Notes under the pieces: generated by a model
Databases searched by the model: none
What the model was told of the DNA's origin: nothing
The model's input: the letters and a program-made list of their open reading frames with translations, nothing else
Shown: piece by piece, positions 14,182-20,052 of the stretch
How the letters are laid out: each line of letters opens with the position of its first letter
Position numbering within the stretch: the stretch's first letter is position 1
Origin: CAYOKT01 sp964404605
GTDB taxonomy: Bacteria > Electryoneota > Electryoneia > Electryoneales > Electryoneaceae
NCBI GenBank assembly: GCA_964404605.1
Contig: CAYOKT010000053.1
Span: forward strand, 1-20,052
Reading direction: 5' to 3'
DNA length: 20,052 nucleotides
Made by a program: the position numbers and the translations under genes

Positions 14182-16383
14182 ATGAAACGGCGACGTGGGT
14201 GGCGTGTGAAACTCTACCGGCCTGTCGGATGGGCGACCGTGCTGCTCTTTCTTGCGGGAGGGTGCGGCCGCCCGGCGCGTATACCCGGGACGGACCCCGG
14301 GCTGCTTTCCCGCATGGCGGAAGTGCGGCGTGGGCCGCAGCATGCGCTGCTTCTCTCCGGCAGCGGGTTGACCGCCTGTCTCCCGGTGGCGGACAGGGGC
14401 GAGGCGCCGCCGCCGTTGCCCGTCGAGGGGCTCTATCTCGACGGGTTCAAACTGCTTGCCGGGTGGACCTGGAGTGGACTGGAAGGTGCGGCCGCCGATT
14501 CCGGCTCCCCGGCGCGGATTCGCCCGGACGCCATCCTCCGGCCGGTCGCCGCCGGTCTCATGGAGCGGCTGACACTCGACCCGGAGCGGCCCGCCGCCGT
14601 CCTCGAGCTGACCGGGCGGAGCAAGGGGGAGGTGGAGTGGGCGCCGTGGATGGATCTGCGCCCGATCACGGTTCCCGTCGCTGCGACGGTCACCCGGTAT
14701 GATGCCCGGGAGCGGATCCTTTTCATCTTCGGGCCGGACTCGTTGACCCTCGCCCTCGCCGCGCGGGGGGACTGGGTTTCGGTGCCCGCGCGCCGGAGCG
14801 TGGAGTACGCCGTGGACGACCCGCCGCTGGAGGAGGTCGCCACGGTGGAGGAGCCGGGCCGCTTCCTCTTTCCCCCCGGGCGCGAAGCGCGGATCGGGAT
14901 CGGTGTCGCCCGCAGGGCCGCCGTGGCGGCGGAGCTGGCGCGCGGTGCGGAGAAGAACCCCGGCGCGCTGCGGAAACGGGCCACGGCGAGGGTCCTCGCG
15001 GAGCTGAACCGCGCGCCGTTCTCCTGCGAGGACCCGGACCTGGAGGCGGTGGCGGCCTGGGACCGCTGGCTGCTGCTGCGCCACTACCTGCCGGGGCTGC
15101 ACGGCGGATTCGTCCGCCGGCCGCCCCTCGACACGGAACGCGACCCCGGGGCGGACGGCATCGCGCTGCCCGCCGCCTTCTGGGCCGCGGCGGGCGACAC
15201 CCTGTTCGACGGCCTGCTCGCCGGAAGGCTGGACCCCGCCGTGGCGGCGTCGGACCCGGAGGGGACGGCGCTGGCGCTGGCCGGCTGGGCTGAATGGGTC
15301 GACCTGACCGGCCGGACCGCGCACCTCGCGAACGAGGCGAAGGACCTCGCGGTCGTCCTCGAGAACCTGCCGATCGACGGGGGGCGGCTCCAGCCGCCGA
15401 TGGTGACACGCTGGGAGCTGGACCGTATCGCCCTGAACGGGGGGGAAAACCGGGATCCCTCGCCCTTCGGGATCGAGGTGCTCCTCGGCGGGGCGGTGAA
15501 GCGGATCGACGAGATCCTCGCGCGGGGCGGGAAGCGGCATGTCCGCCTTCGCTCCGCCATGCCGACACTGGCGCCGGCGCGGACCGGCGGGGTTCTCCCC
15601 ATCGACCCGGTCCTGCGCGCGGAGCCGGCGACCTGGAGCGGGCGCGAGCTGGAGGCGTGGCGCGCGGCGAGGGCGGAGCCGCGCTTCAACGCCGCCTTCA
15701 TCCAGCGCGTGTTCCTCGCTCCCGGGCTGGAGCGGACCTGGAGCTGGCTCGTGCCGCTGGCGCGCCGCCACTGGATGACCCCGCAGGGGCTGGCCTTCCG
15801 CGAGGAGGAGGGTTCCTGGAGCCAGCGTTTTCCCGCGGTGGCATGGGCCCTGCGAGGCGTGGAGGTTCGCACCGGGGAGAGGCTGTCGGCCGATGACCTC
15901 GAGGCGTATCTTGCGCCCGACTATTCCGCCTGGTGGCGGGTGGACGAAGCGACCGGCACCGCGCTGCCCGGCGGCGGGCCGGAGGCCCTTGAAACCATCG
16001 CCTCGCGGGTGCGCTTCCTGTACGAAGCGGTGCTCGGTCTCGCCCCGCAGCCCCGCGCCGGAAGGCTGCTCGTCGCCCCGGCGGGGCCGCGCGACCGTTG
16101 GGAGGGGCGGGCGGTGAACGTGGCTGTCGCCGTGGGCTCCGAGCGCCTCGCGGTGGAGCTCGACCCCTTCGGCGGCGTGTACCGGTTTCACCGCCCCCGG
16201 GGCAAGGGTATCCTGAAGATCGACCTGCGTGACCAGTGGGTCGGGGGCGAACGGATCAGCGTGCAGGTGCAGCTGCATGGCAGGGGGGTGGCGGAGCTTC
16301 GCAGGGTGGAGGGGGAGGACGGCCGGTTGACCTTCACCCTGGACGGCAGGAAAGTGGGCGTTGTGCGGCGGGAGCGGCGATGA
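14182..16383 (+). CDS. Large lipoprotein, unrecognised; weak resemblance to six-hairpin glycosidases
   Basis: From ATG 14182 the product has 733 residues. It begins with a basic stretch, a hydrophobic core and the lipobox LAGGC (Cys28), so it is a lipid-anchored envelope protein. The frame stays open upstream to an ATG at 14077, but that would put about 35 polar residues before the signal peptide; GGGAG lies just before 14182. The N-terminal 260 residues look beta-rich. From about residue 290 there is an alpha-helical region (AVAAWDRWLLLRHYLPG, LALAGWAEWVDLTGR), and a beta-rich tail follows. The layout loosely recalls glycogen-debranching or glucoamylase-like (alpha/alpha)6 enzymes, but I can point to no catalytic residues, so function is unassigned. 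It overlaps a sugar kinase by ATGA, which favours a carbohydrate role. Confidence 0.75.
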   Translation: MKRRRGWRVKLYRPVGWATVLLFLAGGCGRPARIPGTDPGLLSRMAEVRRGPQHALLLSGSGLTACLPVADRGEAPPPLPVEGLYLDGFKLLAGWTWSGLEGAAADSGSPARIRPDAILRPVAAGLMERLTLDPERPAAVLELTGRSKGEVEWAPWMDLRPITVPVAATVTRYDARERILFIFGPDSLTLALAARGDWVSVPARRSVEYAVDDPPLEEVATVEEPGRFLFPPGREARIGIGVARRAAVAAELARGAEKNPGALRKRATARVLAELNRAPFSCEDPDLEAVAAWDRWLLLRHYLPGLHGGFVRRPPLDTERDPGADGIALPAAFWAAAGDTLFDGLLAGRLDPAVAASDPEGTALALAGWAEWVDLTGRTAHLANEAKDLAVVLENLPIDGGRLQPPMVTRWELDRIALNGGENRDPSPFGIEVLLGGAVKRIDEILARGGKRHVRLRSAMPTLAPARTGGVLPIDPVLRAEPATWSGRELEAWRAARAEPRFNAAFIQRVFLAPGLERTWSWLVPLARRHWMTPQGLAFREEEGSWSQRFPAVAWALRGVEVRTGERLSADDLEAYLAPDYSAWWRVDEATGTALPGGGPEALETIASRVRFLYEAVLGLAPQPRAGRLLVAPAGPRDRWEGRAVNVAVAVGSERLAVELDPFGGVYRFHRPRGKGILKIDLRDQWVGGERISVQVQLHGRGVAELRRVEGEDGRLTFTLDGRKVGVVRRERR

Positions 16384-17333
16384 GCGGCGACGAAGCGGTA
16401 GTGCTCGGTGTCGACCTCGGCGGGTCGGCGATCAAGTGGGGCGTGGTCTCCCCCGCGGGGGAGATTCTCACCCAGGGACGGCGGGAGGTGGAGGACCGCG
16501 CGCCGCGGGCGGTGGCCGCGGACCTGCGCGAGGTGATCCGGGCGGGGCGCGAGGCGGCGGGCACGGCCGTCGCGGCCATCGGGCTCGGCTCGCCGGGACT
16601 GGTGGATGCCACCCGGACCGTGGTGCGCACCTCGCCCAACTTCACCCTCTGGCGCGAGGTGCCCCTCGTGGACCTGCTGGAGGATGCGGCGGAGGGAGCC
16701 CCGCTGGTGCTGGAGAACGACGCCAACCTGCTGGTTTACTCCGAGACCCGCTGGGGCGCGGCGGTCGGCATGGGGCATGTCATCGTGCTCACCCTCGGCA
16801 CCGGGGTCGGCGGCGGGGTGATGGTGGACGGCAAGGTGCTGCGCGGCACCGGCGGGGGCGCCGCCGAGCTGGGGCACATCCCGATCAACTACCACGGCCC
16901 CCGCTGCGGCTGCGGCAGCACCGGCTGCCTCGAGATGTACGCCAGCATCCGCGCCGTGCAGCGTGTGTCGTCCGAAGTGTACGGCGAGGCGAAACCGCCG
17001 GACAGCCCCGAAAAGCTGGCGCAGGCCGCGCGGGACGGCGATGAGGCGGCGGTGGAGGTCTGGCGGCGCATCGGAACCTACCTCGGCATCGGCGTCGCGG
17101 GCCTGGTCAACGTGTTCAACCCCCAGGCGGTGCTCATCGGAGGCGGGCTGATCGGGGCGGGCGAGTTCCTCTTCGGACCGGCCCGCGAGACCGCCCGCGC
17201 GCGATGCTACCAGGCGAACTGGGAGCAACTCCACTTCGGCCCCGCCGGGCTGGGCGCGGAGTCGGGCCTCCTCGGCGCGGCGGCGCTGGCCTTCGAACGG
17301 GCGGGGATCGAAACGCGGGTGGGAGGAGTATAA
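16380..17333 (+). CDS. ROK-family sugar kinase, probable glucokinase
   Basis: This is a cytoplasmic ATP-dependent kinase phosphorylating glucose or a related hexose. The 317 residues show the full ROK pattern: phosphate-binding GVDLGGSAIKWG (residues 10-21), ENDAN with the catalytic Asp114, the LTLGTGVGGG ATP loop, and the zinc site formed by His166 (ELGHIPI) and C176, C178, C183 (CGCGSTGCLE). A second glycine motif, VLIGGGLI, lies near the C-terminus. The intact zinc and Asp residues point to an active kinase rather than a ROK repressor, and there is no N-terminal DNA-binding domain. The start overlaps the stop of the upstream lipoprotein gene (ATGA), indicating coupled translation. The exact sugar is not shown by the sequence. 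Confidence 0.92.
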   Translation: MSGDEAVVLGVDLGGSAIKWGVVSPAGEILTQGRREVEDRAPRAVAADLREVIRAGREAAGTAVAAIGLGSPGLVDATRTVVRTSPNFTLWREVPLVDLLEDAAEGAPLVLENDANLLVYSETRWGAAVGMGHVIVLTLGTGVGGGVMVDGKVLRGTGGGAAELGHIPINYHGPRCGCGSTGCLEMYASIRAVQRVSSEVYGEAKPPDSPEKLAQAARDGDEAAVEVWRRIGTYLGIGVAGLVNVFNPQAVLIGGGLIGAGEFLFGPARETARARCYQANWEQLHFGPAGLGAESGLLGAAALAFERAGIETRVGGV

Positions 17334-17366
17334 CCCCCGGCGGACGTGGACCGTGGCGGCTCCCCC

Positions 17367-17383
17367 GCCCGGAGCGGGCTTTT
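17367..17383 (+). terminator. Short terminator after the ROK kinase
   Basis: GCCCG and CGGGC pair around a 3-base loop and are followed by TTTTC, 33 bp after the kinase stop. The stem is short, so some read-through into the next gene is likely. Confidence 0.5.
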
Positions 17384-17454
17384 CTCTCCTTGCAGCCTCG
17401 CCGGGGGCGAGGTTAAGTTACGCGCCGGTGTTCGAGAACAAAGGAGTTGGTCTG

Positions 17455-17892
17455 ATGATACGGCTTTCCGGTGGTATTGCGGTGCTGTTTGCGTTGGTCC
17501 TGCTGGCGGGGTGCAACAAACGGCCCGGGTCGGATGAGCTGTTCGACCAGGCCCGCGCGGCGCAGGAGGCGGAGAACTACGAGAAGGCGGTGGAGGCCTA
17601 CCGGCACATCGTCGAGTACTACCCGAACCACGACCGCAGCGACGAGGCGCAGTTCATGATCGGCTTCCTGCTGGCGAATGACCTCAAGGACACCTCCGCG
17701 GCGCGGGAGGCGTACCAGACCTTCCTCGACCGTTACGCCTCCACGGCGGACAGCGGAATGGTGCTCTCCGCCCGCTGGGAGCTGGAGCACCTCGGCCGGG
17801 ATGTGAACGAGATCGAGGAGCTGATCGGAGCCGGGAGCGAGACCACGGCGCAGGGTGAACAGGCGCCCGAAAAGGAGGCCTCCGCGGAGTGA
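17455..17892 (+). CDS. Small TPR-repeat lipoprotein
   Basis: The 145-residue protein starts with a signal peptide ending in the lipobox LLAGC (Cys20), so it is anchored in the envelope. The mature part has tetratricopeptide-type helices: LFDQARAAQEAENYEKAVEAYRHIVEYYPNH-type first repeat (residues about 28-58) and a second (FMIGFLLANDLKDTSAAREAYQTFLDRY). This resembles YbgF/BamD-like TPR proteins but is shorter than either, and no specific role can be assigned. The tail is acidic and rich in Glu/Ala. ATG 17455 is chosen because it directly precedes the signal peptide and has AAGGAG upstream; the open frame extends further 5' without coding character. A 7-bp hairpin without a T tail overlaps its stop codon (17892-17911). 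Confidence 0.85.
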   Translation: MIRLSGGIAVLFALVLLAGCNKRPGSDELFDQARAAQEAENYEKAVEAYRHIVEYYPNHDRSDEAQFMIGFLLANDLKDTSAAREAYQTFLDRYASTADSGMVLSARWELEHLGRDVNEIEELIGAGSETTAQGEQAPEKEASAE

Positions 17893-17960
17893 GCGGAAGC
17901 GCCGTTCCGCTGTGACCGTTGAGCGGGCGGCGGCGGCGAGAGCACGGGGAAAATCCGCCG

Positions 17961-17989
17961 TTGCCCGGGGCGGGGTTGAGGAGTATATT
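17961..17989 (+). promoter_or_regulatory. Promoter of rplU-rpmA
   Basis: TTGCCC and TATATT are separated by exactly 17 bp (4/6 and 5/6 consensus matches). A start near 17996 would give a leader of about 30 nt before rplU. This is the best promoter in the window. Confidence 0.65.
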
Positions 17990-18026
17990 GGCGCGTCCTT
18001 ACCGGTTCTGAGGAGAGTCAGGTCTT

Positions 18027-18344
18027 ATGCATCCCTATGCCATAGCGGAAATCGCGGGGCGCCAGTTTCGGATCGAGAAGGGAGCGCGGGTGCAGGTCCC
18101 GCGGCTGCCGGGCGAGGAGGGCGAAGCTGTCACCCTCGACAAGCTGCTGCTGGTCCATGACGGGGACAAGGTCACCGTCGGCGCGCCCTATATCGAGGGC
18201 GCCGGCGCCGAGGCGAAGATCCTCGCGCACGGCCGCGGCAGGAAGATTTTCATCGTCAAGAAGAAGCGCCGCAAGGGGTACCGCCGCCAGGCCAACGCCC
18301 GCGCGCGGCACACGGTGCTCGAGATCGTAAAACTGAGCGCGTAA
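18027..18344 (+). CDS. rplU: 50S ribosomal protein L21
   Basis: L21 is a 23S-rRNA-binding protein of the large subunit. The 105 residues begin with the family-typical YAIAEIAGRQFRIEKG and contain DKLLLVHDGDKVTVGAPYIEGA. They end with the basic IFIVKKKRRKGYRRQANARARHT segment that contacts rRNA. Length is normal. GAGGAG lies about 12 bases upstream of ATG. It is followed by rpmA after 61 bp, the near-universal bacterial pairing. Confidence 0.98.
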   Translation: MHPYAIAEIAGRQFRIEKGARVQVPRLPGEEGEAVTLDKLLLVHDGDKVTVGAPYIEGAGAEAKILAHGRGRKIFIVKKKRRKGYRRQANARARHTVLEIVKLSA

Positions 18345-18405
18345 CCCTCGCCGCGGGCCGGCCGGTGGGGCGGCATGGCGGGCGCAGGGCGCAAGGAGTG
18401 GAATC

Positions 18406-18666
18406 ATGGCCCATAAAAAGGGAATGGGCAGTTCGCGCAACGGGCGCGACAGCAACCCGCAGTTTCTCGGGGTGAAGCGGTACGGCGGGGAGTTTGTCAC
18501 CGCCGGCAGCATCATCGTCCGCCAGCGGGGCACGAAGTTTCATCCCGGCCATAACGTCGGGCGGGGCGGGGACGACACCCTCTTCGCCAAGGTGGATGGG
18601 GTGATCGAATTCTCCACCGCGGGCAAGCGGGCGAGGACGGTGCACGTGGTCCCGCCGGAGGAATAA
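18406..18666 (+). CDS. rpmA: 50S ribosomal protein L27
   Basis: L27 reaches the peptidyl-transferase centre with its N-terminal arm. The 86-residue product has the uncleaved type of N-terminus (MAHKKGMGSSRNGRDSNPQ), without the extra Firmicutes-type leader. The family core RQRGTKFHPGHNVGRGGDDTLFA and VDGVIEF follow. AAGGAG precedes the ATG. It shares the rplU transcript and ends at a strong terminator. obgE, often next in this cluster, is absent; mdh follows. Confidence 0.98.
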   Translation: MAHKKGMGSSRNGRDSNPQFLGVKRYGGEFVTAGSIIVRQRGTKFHPGHNVGRGGDDTLFAKVDGVIEFSTAGKRARTVHVVPPEE

Positions 18667-18680
18667 CACCACTCGAGAGA

Positions 18681-18710
18681 CGCGCTCGCCGAGGCGGGCG
18701 CGTTTTTTTT
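18681..18710 (+). terminator. Intrinsic terminator of rplU-rpmA
   Basis: CGCGCTCGC pairs with GCGGGCGCG (9 bp, one G-U) around a 4-base loop and is followed by eight T. Confidence 0.92.
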
Positions 18711-18718
18711 ATCTTCCT

Positions 18719-18736
18719 TTGTTCAAGCTTTCACGA
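18719..18736. promoter_or_regulatory. Operator-like site upstream of mdh (Rex- or CRP/FNR-type)
   Basis: TTGTTCAAGCTTTCACGA shares the decamer AAGCTTTCAC with the palindrome upstream of qmoA. Read on the other strand it matches 13 of 16 fixed positions of the Rex pattern TTGTGAAAnnTTTCACAA. It lies 84 bp before the mdh start; I see no clear -10 box downstream. Confidence 0.45.
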
Positions 18737-18764
18737 GTGAACCGGTTCGCCGGAATCGATCCAC
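18737..18764. repeat. 28-bp imperfect palindrome, third copy of a dispersed motif
   Basis: The site starts GTGAACCGGTTC and ends GAATCGATCCAC; these arms pair at 9 of 12 positions. The same 10-base start (GTGAACCGGT) opens the sites at 878 and 1146. The end, read on the other strand as GTGGATCGATTC, is identical to 894-905. It directly abuts the operator-like site upstream of mdh. Confidence 0.5.
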
Positions 18765-18819
18765 CAACACGACCCGGGAGAGTACGCCCTCCCCCGGCGG
18801 GATAGGAGAGGAGACTGTC

Positions 18820-19755
18820 ATGGTCGGGAAGATCAGTGTGATCGGCGCGGGGTATGTCGGCGAGCACACGGCCCAAGGGCTGATGCTGAAGGAGCTGGCC
18901 GAAGAGGTGGTGCTGCTCGATGTCGTCGAGGACATGCCGCAGGGCAAGGGGCTGGATCAGCGCCAGTCGGCGCCCGTGTGGGGCAAGGACACGAAGGTGA
19001 CCGGCACCAACGACTGGGCGGACACGGCCGGCAGCGACATCGTCATCCACACCGCGGGACGGCCGCGCAAGCCCGGGATGAGCCGTGATGACCTGCTCGA
19101 GGCGAACGTCGCCATCGTGCGCCCCTGCATGGAGCAGGTGAAGAAGTTGAGCCCGAACGCCATTGTGATCATGGTCGCCAACCCCCTCGATGCGATGACC
19201 TATGTCGCCCTGAAGACCACCGGCTTCGATCCGCACCGGGTGTTCGGCATGGCCGGGATCCTCGACACCGCGCGTTACCGCGCCTTCATCGCCATGGAGA
19301 CCGGGGTCAGCGTGCGCGACATCCAGGCGATGGTCATGGGCGGGCACGGCGACACGATGGTTCCGCTGCCGCGCTTCACCACCATCGCGGGGCTCCCCCT
19401 CGAGCACTGGATCCCGAAGGAGCGCATCGAGGCCATCGTCGAGCGCACCGCGAAGGGCGGCGGGGAGATCGTCAAGCTGCTGAAGTTCGGTTCCGCCTAC
19501 TATGCCCCCGCGGCGGGCGCGGTGGAGATGGCGGAGGCGATCGTCAAGAACAGCCGCCGTGTCCTCCCCTGCTGCGCCTGGCTGCAGGGCGAATACCACA
19601 ACAAGGACATCTACATGGGCGTGCCGATCGTGATCGGCAGCAGGGGCGTGGAAAAGATCATCGAGTACCCGTTGAACGCCGAGGAACAGGAGATGTTCGA
19701 CAACTCGGTCGCGGCGGTCAAGGGGCTGCTGGCGGACGTGCAGAAGTTCCTCTGA
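18820..19755 (+). CDS. mdh: Malate dehydrogenase, LDH-like type
   Basis: This NAD-dependent enzyme interconverts malate and oxaloacetate in the TCA cycle. The 311 residues carry the nucleotide-binding VIGAGYVG (G9-G14) and Asp34 at the end of the second strand, which favours NAD. The substrate loop GRPRKPGMSRDDLL has arginine where lactate dehydrogenases have glutamine. NPLDAMTYVAL, the substrate-binding arginine in GILDTARYR, and the catalytic histidine in MGGHGDTMVPL are all present. All residues needed for malate specificity are therefore there. GGAGAGGAG precedes ATG. It is preceded by its own upstream region with an operator-like site after the rpmA terminator, so it is likely a separate transcript. 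Confidence 0.95.
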   Translation: MVGKISVIGAGYVGEHTAQGLMLKELAEEVVLLDVVEDMPQGKGLDQRQSAPVWGKDTKVTGTNDWADTAGSDIVIHTAGRPRKPGMSRDDLLEANVAIVRPCMEQVKKLSPNAIVIMVANPLDAMTYVALKTTGFDPHRVFGMAGILDTARYRAFIAMETGVSVRDIQAMVMGGHGDTMVPLPRFTTIAGLPLEHWIPKERIEAIVERTAKGGGEIVKLLKFGSAYYAPAAGAVEMAEAIVKNSRRVLPCCAWLQGEYHNKDIYMGVPIVIGSRGVEKIIEYPLNAEEQEMFDNSVAAVKGLLADVQKFL

Positions 19756-19785
19756 GCGCACCGGGGAAAAGGTGTCGTGTTGTAC

Positions 19786-19803
19786 GGCACGGTTCGCCGT
19801 GCC
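19786..19803 (+). terminator. Hairpin after mdh with TTCG loop
   Basis: GGCACGG and CCGTGCC pair perfectly around a stable TTCG tetraloop 30 bp past the mdh stop. No T run follows. A second hairpin, CGCCCCC-GCGA-GGGGGCG, lies at 19846-19863. Together they separate the two convergent genes and may end transcription from both sides. Confidence 0.5.
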
Positions 19804-19871
19804 CCTGCGATACTGATGAACAGACAACCCGAAGAACCAGGGCCGCGCCCCCGCGAGGGGGCGTCGCTCGT

Positions 19872-20052
19872 TCAGGGCGTGGTCGGCACCGCCCCGCGCC
19901 AGGCGCGCACCGCCTCCTCGCGCGCCCCGGCGGCGATCGCCGCCTCCGCGATGCGGTCCGCCTCGCCGCCGGCCAGGGGACGGATCCCCCCGGCCCGGTC
20001 GGCGGCGGGTGGCCCGGTCCCGATGGGTGGCCCGATCCCGATGGGTGGCCCG
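19872..20052 (-). CDS. C-terminus of an unrecognised protein
   Basis: The - strand frame entering at the right edge reads Gly/Pro-rich repeats (GPPIGIGPPIGTGPP). An alanine-rich, helical end follows, IRPLAGGEADRIAEAAIAAG then AREEAVRAWRGAVPTTP, and it stops at 19872. The frame has good coding character and ends in convergent orientation to mdh with hairpins between. The gene start lies outside the window. The helical end is not assignable; the Gly/Pro repeat looks like a flexible linker between domains. Confidence 0.6.
   Translation of the reverse strand, partial: GPPIGIGPPIGTGPPAADRAGGIRPLAGGEADRIAEAAIAAGAREEAVRAWRGAVPTTP
20007..20052. repeat. 18-bp tandem repeat at the window edge
   Basis: The unit GGGTGGCCCGRTCCCGAT occurs at 20007-20024 and 20025-20042 and continues for 10 bases to the edge. 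It encodes a 6-residue Gly-Pro-Pro-Ile-Gly-Ile/Thr repeat on the - strand. The array probably extends beyond the window. Confidence 0.75.

Noticed and set aside
1..20052. CRISPR array, tRNA, rRNA, complete insertion sequence or prophage genes
   Set aside because: No spaced identical repeats of CRISPR size, no cloverleaf with CCA-type ends, and no transposase, integrase or phage structural motif were seen.

Overview
The window is high-GC, gene-dense bacterial chromosome. Almost everything is on the + strand; only the two ends carry - strand genes. The organism looks like a Gram-negative-type bacterium: two lipoproteins with lipoboxes, a secreted PDZ protein, and mostly intact sigma70-like promoters and intrinsic terminators. 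It carries the core enzymes of dissimilatory sulfur metabolism. The taxon cannot be fixed from this sequence alone. Gene order around the sulfur genes differs from the usual Desulfovibrio/Chlorobi arrangement, so an uncultivated lineage is plausible, but that is inference.

Left end (1-1608): a rhomboid protease runs off the left edge on the - strand. Upstream of it is a 249-bp hairpin-rich stretch bracketed by identical 19-bp direct repeats. Next to that is a frameshifted remnant of a small FG-GAP/VCBS-like protein.

Middle left (1609-10450): a secreted double-PDZ protein is followed by a roughly 520-bp non-coding stretch holding an orphan terminator, a 12-bp palindrome, a promoter candidate and a perfect 14-bp operator-like palindrome. 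Then come qmoA-qmoB, sat, and aprB-aprA. Together these encode sulfate activation (ATP sulfurylase), APS reductase and the soluble flavin/FeS part of the Qmo electron-transfer complex. No membrane subunit (QmoC) or HdrBC substitute is present. No dsr genes are in the window, so the direction (sulfate reduction or sulfite oxidation) cannot be decided. The octamer GTGAAAGC (or its complement) lies upstream of qmoA, aprB and also mdh at the right end, which suggests one redox- or energy-responsive regulator controls all three.

Middle right (10451-17892): a cold-shock protein with a long structured leader, then a histidine kinase whose ATP-binding domain is degenerate, overlapping by 4 bp with a single-domain response regulator. 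Next are a large unrecognised lipoprotein, a ROK-family sugar kinase that overlaps it by 4 bp, and a small TPR lipoprotein.

Right end (17893-20052): rplU-rpmA with a good promoter and terminator, malate dehydrogenase, and the C-terminus of an unrecognised - strand protein with 18-bp tandem repeats at the window edge.
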